Origin: Streptomyces albireticuli
GTDB taxonomy: Bacteria > Actinomycetota > Actinomycetes > Streptomycetales > Streptomycetaceae
NCBI RefSeq assembly: GCF_021228125.1
Contig: NZ_JAJQQS010000007.1
Location: 260,744 to 324,743 of the forward strand
DNA length: 64,000 nt
Direction of reading: 5' to 3'
The position numbers were made by a program, and so were the translations under genes. Positions 9,440-16,640 of this stretch are shown here, one piece after another; position 1 is the first letter of the stretch, and each line of letters begins with the position of its first letter. The notes under the pieces are model-generated. The model was not told the origin of the DNA. It searched no databases and saw only the letters and a list, made by a program, of their open reading frames with translations.

Positions 9440-11569
9440 GTGACGCGGCTTTCGAGGCGGTACCGTCCGCCGGCGCCGGGCGGGGCCAGGGTCAGGGCCC
9501 TCCTCGCCCTCCTCACGCTGTGCGCGTTGCTGCTGCCGGGCCCGCCCGCCCGCGCCGACACCCCCCTCGACCTGGACACCGGGGGCCGGATCACCGACAC
9601 CGTGGGCGCGCTCGGCCGCCGCCGCGCCCAGGTGATCTCGGCGCTCGACAAGCTGCACAGCACGCACCGCATCCAGCTCTACGTCACCTATGTACGGGAC
9701 TTCTCCGGCCGCTCCGGGCACGACTGGGCGGACGCCACGGCCGACCGCAACGGTCTCGGCCCGCGCGACGTGCTGCTCGCCGTCGCCACGCACCGGCAGC
9801 AGTACGCCGTCTCCGCCGCCGGGGACTCCGGCTTCCGCCGCGCCCAGCTCGACGCCGTCGCGGCCACCGCGATCGCGCCCGCCGTGTCCCAGCACGACTG
9901 GGCCGGGGCGGCCATCGGCGCGGCGGACGGCTACGGCTCCGTACTCCGGGGCGAACCGGTCCGGCCGCCCGCGATCTCCCCCGGCGACAGCGACCCGGGC
10001 GGCGGGCTGGTGCCCCGGCACCGCGCGGTGTGGCTGCCCGTGGCCGTCGCCGCCGCGGTCTGTCTGACGGTCCTCTGCCTGTGCTCCCGGCGGGCGGCGC
10101 GGCGCCGGGCGGACCGGCGGGCCCGCAGGGCGGCGGCCCGGGCGGCCCGCACGGGCCGGGTGGACCGGATCGACGGGATCAACGGGACCGTCCGGATCGA
10201 CCGGACCGCCGTCGGCACGTCGACCGAGCCCGGGCTCACCCGGATGGTCCAGCCGCTGACGCCGCTGCCCGCCCTGGAGGCCGAGGCCGCCCGCGCACTG
10301 GTCGGTACGGACGACGCCGTGCGCACCAGCGCCGAGGAGCTGCTCTTCGCCACCGCCCAGCTGGGCGGCGCGGCGACCCGGCCCTTCGCCGAGGCCGTCG
10401 GCTACGCCAAGGGCGAGCTCGCCGACGCCTTCCGGCTGCGGCAGCGGCTCGACGACGCGCCGTACGAGGACCCGGAGCTGCGCCGCCGCGTGCTGGACGA
10501 GATCTGCTCCCACTGCACCAGCGCCAACCGCCGGCTGGACGCCGAGTCCGAGGCGTTCGACCGGCTGCGGGGACTGCGGGCCAACGCGGCGGGGGTCCTC
10601 GCGCACGCCGAGGCCGCGGCCCGGGCGCTGGCACCCCGCGTCGACACCGCCGAGGCGGCGCTCACCGCTCTCACCGGCTGCTGCGCGGGCACGGCGCTCA
10701 GCGCCTTCGCCCGGCACCCCGCGGAGGCCCGGGACCGGCTGGCCTTCGCCACGGCGGGGCTGGCCGAGGCCCGCCGGACCCTGGAGGCCGGTGACGCGGA
10801 CGGCGCGGTGGTCTCCCTGCGCGCCGCCGAGGCCGCCCTGTCCCAGGCCCGCACCCTCACCACGGCGGCCCTGCGGCGGGCCCACGAGCTGACGGGCACG
10901 GCGGCCCGGCTGAGAGCCGCCGTGCTGGACGCCGAGGCGGGGCTGGCGGCCGCCCGGAGCGGCCCCACCTCGGCGGAGGGCGCCCGGCGGGCGGCCACCG
11001 CCGGGCGGGTGCTGACCGAGGTGCGGCGCGACATGGCGGGCGGGCGGTACGACCCCCGGGCGGTGCTGCGGCGCGTCGAGGAGGCGGCGGCCTCGCTCGA
11101 CGCGGAGGCGGTACGGGCGGGCGGCAGCCGGGCGGACGAGCGGCGGGCCAGGCGGCGGGTCGAACGGGCGGTGCTCGCCGCGCGCGGCGAGGTGGCGGCG
11201 GCCCGGGACTTCGTCAGCACCCACCGCGGCGCCGTCGGCTGCCGGGCCCGCACCCGGCTCGCCGAGGCGGAGCGCCACCTCGCCCGGGCCCGCCGCCTGC
11301 CGGCCGACGAGGGCAAGGAGATCCTGTCGGCGACCGGCCACGCCGACTCGCTGGCGCGTCAGGCCCGCGCGCTGGCCGAGCACGATGTCACCGACTATCT
11401 GACCGGGACCGGCACGGGGAGGCCGGCCGCCTACGACCCCGAGGCGCCCCGGCCCGCGCGCGCCCTGGGCGGCGCGCTGCTGGGCGGCGTCATCATGGCG
11501 GGCCTGCTGCCGGCCACCTTCGGGGGCGGGGCGACGCGAGGACGGCTGGCGGGCGGCACGGAGACGTAG
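9440..11569 (+). CDS. TPM-domain membrane protein with a long helical cytoplasmic part
   Basis: A 709-residue protein. A signal or anchor segment occupies residues about 18-38 and ends in ARADT. A TPM fold domain covers about residues 45-165 (LYVTYVRDFSGRSG; DVLLAVATHRQQYAVSAAG). A transmembrane helix lies at about 195-213. A very long Ala/Arg/Glu-rich helical region follows, predicted to be coiled coil, with a second hydrophobic Gly/Ala stretch near the C-terminus. The domain order fits actinobacterial TPM proteins: outside, one crossing, then a large cytoplasmic helical part. The exact role is unknown. The start is GTG, with no clear ribosome site. Confidence 0.82.
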   Translation: MTRLSRRYRPPAPGGARVRALLALLTLCALLLPGPPARADTPLDLDTGGRITDTVGALGRRRAQVISALDKLHSTHRIQLYVTYVRDFSGRSGHDWADATADRNGLGPRDVLLAVATHRQQYAVSAAGDSGFRRAQLDAVAATAIAPAVSQHDWAGAAIGAADGYGSVLRGEPVRPPAISPGDSDPGGGLVPRHRAVWLPVAVAAAVCLTVLCLCSRRAARRRADRRARRAAARAARTGRVDRIDGINGTVRIDRTAVGTSTEPGLTRMVQPLTPLPALEAEAARALVGTDDAVRTSAEELLFATAQLGGAATRPFAEAVGYAKGELADAFRLRQRLDDAPYEDPELRRRVLDEICSHCTSANRRLDAESEAFDRLRGLRANAAGVLAHAEAAARALAPRVDTAEAALTALTGCCAGTALSAFARHPAEARDRLAFATAGLAEARRTLEAGDADGAVVSLRAAEAALSQARTLTTAALRRAHELTGTAARLRAAVLDAEAGLAAARSGPTSAEGARRAATAGRVLTEVRRDMAGGRYDPRAVLRRVEEAAASLDAEAVRAGGSRADERRARRRVERAVLAARGEVAAARDFVSTHRGAVGCRARTRLAEAERHLARARRLPADEGKEILSATGHADSLARQARALAEHDVTDYLTGTGTGRPAAYDPEAPRPARALGGALLGGVIMAGLLPATFGGGATRGRLAGGTET

Positions 11570-11579
11570 TGCCGGCCCG

Positions 11580-11603
11580 GGCCCCGAGGACACGTCCGGG
11601 GCC
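11580..11603 (+). terminator. Hairpin after the TPM gene
   Basis: Arms GGCCCCG (11580-11586) and CGGGGCC (11597-11603) pair around a 10-base loop, 10 bases past the stop codon. It is a modest terminator candidate. Confidence 0.5.
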
Positions 11604-11792
11604 GCCGTCGTGCCCCTCGGTGAGGCGCTCGCGCCGACTCCGCGCGCCGTCCGCGCACGGCGGGCCGGTCACTCAGAGTGGTGACGCGGTGTATCGCGCC
11701 GTGCACCGCGCGCGCATAATTGCAGACGCGCCCTGGAAGGGCGGCGTCCGCATGTGCGTACGCCACCCCGATCACACGTCCCTGAACTGCAA

Positions 11793-11848
11793 TTCACTAC
11801 ATCTAGTGAAACTCTGGCCAGAAGTTGCGCACCGCAACCCTGGGTTGC
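11793..11848. promoter_or_regulatory. Cluster of perfect inverted repeats before gntR (putative autoregulatory operators)
   Basis: Three exact palindromes lie within 56 bases: TTCACTA-CATC-TAGTGAA (11793-11810), GTTGCG-CAC-CGCAAC (11824-11838) and the overlapping GCAACC-CTG-GGTTGC (11834-11848). They end 38 bases before the regulator's start codon. Self-repression by the adjacent GntR protein is the natural inference. Confidence 0.5.
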
Positions 11849-11885
11849 CAAGCTGTTGCGGACTGTCAACCCCTTGGGAGTGGAC

Positions 11886-12638
11886 GTGGCCTTCGGTGAC
11901 CAGCCCGCATACCTTCGAGTCGCCGGCGATCTTCGACAGAAGATCGTCGCAGGCGAGCTGCCGCCGCACACCCGCCTCCCCTCCCAGGCCCGCATCCGCG
12001 AGCAGTACGGCGTCTCCGACACCGTCGCCCTGGAGGCCCGCAAGGTCCTGATGGCCGAGGGACTGGTCGAGGGGCGGTCCGGCTCCGGCACCTATGTGCG
12101 GGAGCAGCCCGTGCCGCGCGCCCTGGCCCGTACGGGCTATCGCACGGCCGGGGAGTCCACCCCCTTCCGCCAGGAGCAGGCCGACAGCCGGGTGAAGGGC
12201 ACCTGGGAGTCCCGCAGCGAGCAGGTGGCGGTCGACACCGCCCTGGCCCGCCGGCTGCGGATCGCCACGGGCGACCGCGCCATGCGGACGGACTACCTCT
12301 TCCGGGCCGGCGGCGAGCCGGTGATGCTCTCGACCTCCTGGGAGCCGCTGGCCGTCACGGGGCGGACGCCCGTGATGCTCCCCGAGGAGGGCCCGCTGGC
12401 CGGGCGCGGCGTCGTCGAGCGGATGGCCGCCATCGATCTGATCGTGGACAACGTCGCGGAGGAGGTCAGCGCCCGCCCCGGCCTCGCGGAGGAGGTCCTG
12501 GCCCTCGGCGGCGTCCCCGGCCACTACGTGGTGGTCGTCTCGCGCACGTACTTCGCGGGCGGCTGCCCCGTGGAGACGGCGGACATCGTCGTCCTCGCCG
12601 AGCGGTACCGCGTCGCGTACCACCTTCCGGTGAAGTGA
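11886..12638 (+). CDS. GntR-family transcriptional regulator (HutC/UTRA subfamily)
   Basis: A 250-residue repressor-type protein. The N-terminal winged helix (residues about 5-75) contains PAYLRVAGDLRQKIVAGELP, LPSQARIREQYGVSD and the wing GRSGSGTYV. The C-terminal part (about 95-245) matches a UTRA ligand domain (VMLSTSWEPLAVTG; PVETADIVV). The chosen GTG follows GGGAG by 5 bases; a GTG six bases earlier is also possible. The ligand is unknown. Its last six codons form the first copy of a tandem DNA repeat that continues past the stop codon. Confidence 0.88.
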   Translation: MAFGDQPAYLRVAGDLRQKIVAGELPPHTRLPSQARIREQYGVSDTVALEARKVLMAEGLVEGRSGSGTYVREQPVPRALARTGYRTAGESTPFRQEQADSRVKGTWESRSEQVAVDTALARRLRIATGDRAMRTDYLFRAGGEPVMLSTSWEPLAVTGRTPVMLPEEGPLAGRGVVERMAAIDLIVDNVAEEVSARPGLAEEVLALGGVPGHYVVVVSRTYFAGGCPVETADIVVLAERYRVAYHLPVK

Positions 12639-12743
12639 CACCGGCTACCACTTTCCGGTGAAGCGCCACCGGCCGCCGCCTTCCGGTGACGTGACCGCGT
12701 GCCGCCTTCCGGCGAGGCAGCCGGGTACCACCTTCCGGTGAAG
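12618..12743. repeat. Five-copy tandem repeat starting inside the gntR 3' end
   Basis: Copies of an 18-base core resembling TACCACCTTCCGGTGAAG begin at 12618, 12646, 12674, 12700 and 12726, with spacings of 28, 28, 26 and 26 bases. Copy 1 encodes the last gntR residues and the others are intergenic. Each core contains CACC-TTCC-GGTG, a small potential hairpin. Confidence 0.9.
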
Positions 12744-12778
12744 CACGTGTGACGCCACCGTGAACCGGCCATGACGCA

Positions 12779-12806
12779 CTACCCGCCGCTTCGTACCGGC
12801 GGGTAG
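12779..12806 (+). terminator. Hairpin with perfect 10-bp stem
   Basis: Arms CTACCCGCCG (12779-12788) and CGGCGGGTAG (12797-12806) enclose an 8-base loop. It may terminate gntR together with the next hairpin. Confidence 0.5.
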
Positions 12807-12822
12807 GAAGTGCGCACTATGT

Positions 12823-12851
12823 CCCGCTCTGCCCCGATAAGGCAGGGCGGG
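12823..12851 (+). terminator. Rho-independent type terminator
   Basis: An 11-bp stem with one G-T pair (arms 12823-12833 and 12841-12851) is followed by TCTTTGTGTTG. It is the better terminator candidate for gntR. An attenuator for the downstream permease cannot be excluded. Confidence 0.55.
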
Positions 12852-12982
12852 TCTTTGTGTTGCAAAACTCACATACGGCCAGGTCAGAGGCTTTTCGCGG
12901 AATGTGGGCGTCCAAATCACTCATACGATGGCGCGGTTTGTGTCCTGCCGTGAGGGAGAAGAAAGAAAAGGAGATCCGGGGC

Positions 12983-14647
12983 TTGAGTACCGAACAGGGT
13001 TCTAACTCCAACTACCGCCGGACGCTTGGCACGACGGCTCTGACCGCCGTGGGCCTCGGGTCGATCATCGGCTCCGGCTGGCTCTTCGGTGCCGAGCGCG
13101 CCGCCGCGCTCGCCGGCCCCGCCGCCATCCTCGCCTGGGTCATCGGCGCCGTCGTGGCGCTGACCATCGCCCTCACCTACACCGAGCTCGGCTCGATGTT
13201 CCCCAAGGCCGGCGGCATGGTGCGGTACGGCCAGTTCTCGCACGGCTCGCTGGCGGGCTACATGGCCGCCTGGGCCAACTGGATCGCGATCGTCTCCGTG
13301 ATCCCCGGTGAGGCGACCGCGTCGATCCAGTACATGAGCTCGTGGGACTTCTCCTGGGCCGAGAACCTGTACGACGGCAAGGAGCTGACCGGAACCGGTC
13401 TCGCGCTCGCCAGCATCCTGGTGGTCTTCTACTTCTTCCTGAACTGGTTCGCGATCACCCTGTTCGCCAAGACGAACAACGCGATCACCGTGTTCAAGGT
13501 CGTCGTGCCCGTGCTGACGGCGGGCGCGCTGATGTTCGCCCACTTCGACACCAGCAACATCACCGACCACGGCGGCTTCGCCCCGAACGGCTGGAGCGCG
13601 GTCTTCAGCGCGGTCGCGGTCGCGGGCATCGTCTGGGCCTTCAACGGCTTCCAGTCGCCGCTGAACATGGCCGCCGAGGCCCGTAACCCCGGCAAGTCGC
13701 TGCCGAAGGCGGTCATCGGCTCCATCCTGATCGCCCTGGTGATCTACATCGCCCTCCAGGTCGCGTTCCTGATGGCCGTCCCGGCCCAGGACCTGACCGC
13801 GAGCGGTGGCTGGAACGCGCTGGGCTACAAGTCCCCGCTCGCCGACCTCTCCATCGCCTGGGGCCTGAACTGGCTCGCGCTGCTGCTCTACGCGGACGCC
13901 TTCGTCTCCCCGTCCGGCACCGGCATGATCTACGCGGCCACCACCTCGCGCATGATCCACGGCGTCCAGGAGAACGGCCACCTGCCGAAGGTCTTCGGCA
14001 AGGTCGACCCCAAGACCGGTGTGCCGAAGCCGGCCCTGCTGCTCAACCTGGTGATCTCGTTCATCTTCCTGGCCGTCTTCCGCGGCTGGGGCTCGATCGC
14101 CGAGATCGTCGGTGTGGCCACGGTCATCTCGTACATCACCGGCCCCGTCGCCGTGATGTCCCTGCGCCGCATCGCCCCCGGCATGAAGCGCCCGGTCAGG
14201 CTGAAGGCCATGCCGGTGATCGCGCCCATCGCGATGATCTTCGGCTCCCTGGTCATGTACTGGGCCCGCTGGCCGCTGACCGGCAAGGTCATCTTCATCA
14301 TGGCCATCGGCCTGCCGATCTGGGCCTGGTACGAGCTGCGCAAGCCGTGGGCCGAGCTGAAGCCGCACCTGATGGCCGGCGCCTGGATGGTCGCCTACCT
14401 GCTCGTCATGGCCTTCGTGTCCTGGGCCGGCGGCGAGGAGTTCGGCGGCAAGGGCTACCTGGCCCCCGGCTGGGACATCGTGGTCGTCGCCCTGATCGCC
14501 GTCGCCTTCTACTTCTGGGGCGTGAAGAGCGCCTGGCGCAACCCGACGCTCGTCCAGGTCGAGAAGGAGATGACCGAGCTCGCGGAGTCGGAGGGCGGGG
14601 CGGACGAGTCCGACGGCCGCTCCGAGCCGTCGCTGGCGAAGTCCTGA
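12983..14647 (+). CDS. APC-superfamily amino acid permease
   Basis: A 554-residue inner-membrane transporter with roughly 12-14 hydrophobic helices. The first helix carries the family substrate-site pattern GLGSIIGSGWLFGAE. ALTYTELGSMFPKAGGMVRYGQ and the long central helices also fit amino-acid:proton symporters of the APC group; the resemblance is to the aspartate/YveA-type branch, but the substrate is not determined. The TTG start follows AAGGAG by 9 bases; longer upstream readings lack a ribosome site. The C-terminus is an acidic Ser/Glu tail. It may be controlled by the upstream GntR protein. Confidence 0.9.
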   Translation: MSTEQGSNSNYRRTLGTTALTAVGLGSIIGSGWLFGAERAAALAGPAAILAWVIGAVVALTIALTYTELGSMFPKAGGMVRYGQFSHGSLAGYMAAWANWIAIVSVIPGEATASIQYMSSWDFSWAENLYDGKELTGTGLALASILVVFYFFLNWFAITLFAKTNNAITVFKVVVPVLTAGALMFAHFDTSNITDHGGFAPNGWSAVFSAVAVAGIVWAFNGFQSPLNMAAEARNPGKSLPKAVIGSILIALVIYIALQVAFLMAVPAQDLTASGGWNALGYKSPLADLSIAWGLNWLALLLYADAFVSPSGTGMIYAATTSRMIHGVQENGHLPKVFGKVDPKTGVPKPALLLNLVISFIFLAVFRGWGSIAEIVGVATVISYITGPVAVMSLRRIAPGMKRPVRLKAMPVIAPIAMIFGSLVMYWARWPLTGKVIFIMAIGLPIWAWYELRKPWAELKPHLMAGAWMVAYLLVMAFVSWAGGEEFGGKGYLAPGWDIVVVALIAVAFYFWGVKSAWRNPTLVQVEKEMTELAESEGGADESDGRSEPSLAKS

Positions 14648-14683
14648 CGGCTGCCTGACAGCCTGACCGGCCTCCTTCAGCAG

Positions 14684-14728
14684 GAAGGGGCGGTCCAGGG
14701 TCCGTAACGGGCCCGGGGCCGCCCCTTC
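14684..14728 (+). terminator. Terminator of the permease gene
   Basis: Arms GAAGGGGCGG (14684-14693) and CCGCCCCTTC (14719-14728) pair perfectly, with additional GGGCCC pairing inside the loop. It lies 37 bases past the stop codon. Confidence 0.6.
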
Positions 14729-14893
14729 GTGCGTCCCCGGACCACCCTGATGGCCGAATGCGTACCTCTTCGTGAAAAAGCGTATCCGCTGCGTAAAGGT
14801 CGGGCGTACGCTCGGGCATATGCGGACTGCGGTTTCTCGGGGAGACGCCGAAAGGTGTGCGCCGGTGCGCGCACCGGCGGAAGGGCAGGGGCG

Positions 14894-15073
14894 ATGACGG
14901 ACAGCGGACCGATCCTGCCCTGGCTGGTGATCCGCGAGGACGAAAGCGGCAACCGCTACCGCGTCGGGCGTTACGCCACCAAGACGGAGGCCGATCAGGT
15001 GGCCGAGCGGCTGGACGCCCGCGCCCGCAGCGGGCTCTACATAGTCGAGCGGGTCGGCCGCGCCCTCTCCTGA
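14894..15073 (+). CDS. Small SPOR-like conserved protein
   Basis: A 59-residue soluble protein. Its pattern of a short strand (LPWLVIRED), NRYRVGRYATKTEADQVAER and LYIVERV resembles a minimal SPOR-like alpha/beta module, a fold that in longer proteins binds denuded peptidoglycan. There is no signal peptide, so a cytoplasmic role is more likely here. AGGGGCG precedes the ATG. Four GCGTA motifs (at 14760, 14780, 14791 and 14804) lie upstream. Function unknown. The stop codon lies inside the first copy of a 26-bp direct repeat. Confidence 0.7.
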   Translation: MTDSGPILPWLVIREDESGNRYRVGRYATKTEADQVAERLDARARSGLYIVERVGRALS

Positions 15074-15118
15074 GGCGGGGCCGGCGCGCCCACTCCTGAG
15101 GCGCGGCCGGTGTGCCCT
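15067..15118. repeat. 26-bp direct repeat spanning a stop codon
   Basis: Two copies beginning CTCCTGAGGCG start at 15067 and 15093; a partial third start appears at 15119. The TGA of the small SPOR-like gene lies within copy 1. Confidence 0.75.
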
Positions 15119-15265
15119 CTCCGGCGCCTGCGTGCCTCGAACAGCGGGACTTCCGCCTCGGCTCGTCGGCATGCCGCCTTCGGCGAGGGACGGCGGCGGG
15201 GCCACGCCGCGGGCGGGAGGCCCGCCCACCGACCCTCCCCCGGTCGCCGGGCCCCCGCGACCACC

Positions 15266-15271
15266 TAGGCT
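15266..15271 (+). promoter_or_regulatory. Leaderless-type -10 box of the NUDIX gene
   Basis: TAGGCT lies 8 bases before the ATG at 15280 and there is no ribosome binding site. Transcription would start at or next to the start codon. Confidence 0.55.
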
Positions 15272-15279
15272 TGCCCCTC

Positions 15280-15693
15280 ATGACGACGGTGCGTGTGGTG
15301 GTGGGCGGAGCGGTCTTCGACCAGGGCCGGCTGCTGGCGGCGCGGCGCAGTGCCCCGCCCGAGCTGGCGGGACGCTGGGAGCTGCCCGGCGGCAAGCTCG
15401 AAGCGGGCGAGAGCGCCGAGCAGGCGCTGGTGCGGGAGCTCCGTGAGGAGCTCGGCGTGGAGGTCGAGCCCCTGGAGCGGATCGAGGGCGAGTGGCCGTT
15501 GCGGCCGCCGTACGTCCTCCAGGTCTGGACGGCCCGGCTGATCGACGGTGAGGCGCGCCCGCTCCAGGACCACGACGAGCTGCGCTGGCTCACCCCCGAC
15601 CGTGTCGACGAGGTCGACTGGCTCGACCAGGACCGCCCGGCGGTGGCGGCCGCGGCCCGCCTGCTCGGCCGGGCCGGCGCGTCCGGGGTCTGA
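15280..15693 (+). CDS. NUDIX hydrolase, MutT/8-oxo-dGTP-diphosphatase type
   Basis: A 137-residue enzyme. The NUDIX box runs from GGKLEAGES to RELREELGV at about residues 38-60 and has all the required Glu and Gly residues for metal-dependent pyrophosphate hydrolysis. The length and the start (TTVRVVVGGAVF) match the bacterial MutT group that removes oxidised dGTP or related nucleotides. No ribosome site is visible; a -10 box lies immediately upstream. A tandem-repeat region starts directly at its stop codon. Confidence 0.9.
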   Translation: MTTVRVVVGGAVFDQGRLLAARRSAPPELAGRWELPGGKLEAGESAEQALVRELREELGVEVEPLERIEGEWPLRPPYVLQVWTARLIDGEARPLQDHDELRWLTPDRVDEVDWLDQDRPAVAAAARLLGRAGASGV

Positions 15694-15733
15694 GGACACC
15701 GCGCGGCAGGGCGCGGGGACACCGCGCGACGGT

Positions 15734-15825
15734 GCGGGAAGAGGTCGCGGGGCCGCGCGGGAAGAGATCGCGGGGCCGCGCGGAAAGAGGCCGCGGGGCC
15801 GCGCGGAAGCGGCTCGTGGGGCCCG
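15734..15825. repeat. 23-bp tandem array, four copies
   Basis: Units beginning GCGGGAAGAG or GCGGAAAGAG and ending CGCGGGGCC start at 15734, 15757, 15780 and 15803, with exact 23-base spacing. The same spacing separates the GGACACCGCGCG copies before it, so the array may extend back to the NUDIX stop codon. Confidence 0.85.
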
Positions 15826-15827
15826 GA

Positions 15828-15901
15828 CCGGGGAGTTTCCCCAGCCCCGGGCCGGGAGGTTTCCCCCGCCCCGGGCCCGGAGGTTTCCCCAGCCCCGGGC
15901 C
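15828..15901. repeat. 24-bp tandem array, three copies
   Basis: Three units containing AGTTTCCCC or GGTTTCCCC and CCCCGGGCC occur with exact 24-base spacing. They differ in sequence from the adjoining 23-bp array. Confidence 0.85.
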
Positions 15902-16004
15902 CCCACCGCCGCCCCGGGCCGTCACCCGCCCCGCGTACCCCTCGCGCGAACGGCCCGGTTACGCCATCCGTGTCACAGCCGACGACCCCGGACCGCCGAA
16001 GAAG

Positions 16005-16040
16005 ATAGTCAGCCCGCCATATCGGGTATGTGCTGATTAT
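16005..16040. promoter_or_regulatory. Inverted repeat upstream of the RsbW-like gene
   Basis: ATAGTCAGC (16005-16013) and GCTGATTAT (16032-16040) are complementary with one mismatch. Inside lies CCCG...CGGG. The A+T content is unusual for this window. It is a candidate operator or promoter element. Confidence 0.4.
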
Positions 16041-16098
16041 TCTCCCCGTACCCGGTTATTCCCGGGCGGGGCCGCAGCGGGTCTGGGAAGTGATCGGC

Positions 16099-16509
16099 GT
16101 GAGCGAGAGCGCGAGGGCCCTGGCGTCGACGCCCGGCTTCGCCGAGTGGAGCTTCCCCGCCGAGCCCGGCGCCGTACGGACCGCGCGCACCCTGGTGCGC
16201 ACCACCCTGGAGGAGTGGGGCCTCGGCTCGGTCACGGATGTGACGGTGCTGCTGGTCAGCGAGCTCGTCACCAACTCCCTGCGGTACGCGAGCGGGCCCA
16301 TCGGCGTACGGATGTACTCCCACGCCGGGCCCACACTGCTGGTGGAGGTGTCCGATCCGCTGCCCGATCCGCCCACCGAGCGCGTCGCCCACCCCGACGA
16401 CGAGGGCGGCCGGGGCCTGCAATTGGTGGCATGCGCCTCGCGTCGCTGGGGAACCCGCCGGGGAAACACCGGCAAAACAGTGTGGTTCGAGCTCAGTCTG
16501 CCCGGTTAG
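16099..16509 (+). CDS. RsbW-like ATP-binding regulatory protein (HATPase_c)
   Basis: A 136-residue single-domain GHKL ATPase of the anti-sigma/serine-kinase type. The N-box is SELVTNSLRYA at about residues 55-65 and the G1 region is DEGGRGLQLVA. The C-terminus ends in GKTVWFELSLP, as in the same domain of the next gene. Such proteins phosphorylate anti-sigma antagonists or bind sigma factors. GGGAAG lies 8 bases before the chosen GTG; another GTG 9 bases earlier is possible. It is followed 131 bases later by the PAS/SpoIIE protein, which may be its functional partner. Confidence 0.85.
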   Translation: MSESARALASTPGFAEWSFPAEPGAVRTARTLVRTTLEEWGLGSVTDVTVLLVSELVTNSLRYASGPIGVRMYSHAGPTLLVEVSDPLPDPPTERVAHPDDEGGRGLQLVACASRRWGTRRGNTGKTVWFELSLPG

Positions 16510-16640
16510 GAACCCGGTGAGGAGACATAGCGGGTTGAGACCGTGCTGTGATCGTGAAGTCCGTGTTCCGAAGGGCCCCTGTGCTGGATACTCGGCCTTC
16601 TGATGCCGGTGCGAGCACATGAGCCGGAGGGGACGGGCAC

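Larger units (their letters stand above)
11570..11885. other. Intergenic region upstream of gntR
   Basis: These 316 bases hold no supported gene. They contain the hairpin at 11580-11603, a nested palindrome GTCAC...GTGAC (11666-11683) with CACT-CAG-AGTG inside, and three perfect inverted repeats nearer to gntR (listed separately). The promoter of gntR is presumably here. Confidence 0.55.
12639..12982. other. Intergenic region between gntR and the permease gene
   Basis: These 344 bases contain four of the five tandem repeat copies, two hairpins (12779-12806 and 12823-12851) and then the leader of the permease gene. No additional gene is supported. Confidence 0.6.
15694..16098. other. Repeat-filled intergenic region after the NUDIX gene
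   Basis: These 405 bases contain two direct copies of GGACACCGCGCG 23 bases apart, a four-copy 23-bp array and a three-copy 24-bp array. They then hold the promoter region of the RsbW-like gene, with an inverted repeat at 16005-16040. Open reading frames here are artefacts of the repeat composition. Confidence 0.65.

Noticed and set aside
12524..12772. Minus-strand 82-codon frame with two FTGRWY motifs
   Set aside because: The motif doubling is explained by the DNA tandem repeat. It overlaps gntR antisense and has no ribosome site.
15734..15901. CRISPR-like array
   Set aside because: The 23- and 24-base units are contiguous with no unique spacers and no cas genes nearby. They are simple tandem repeats.
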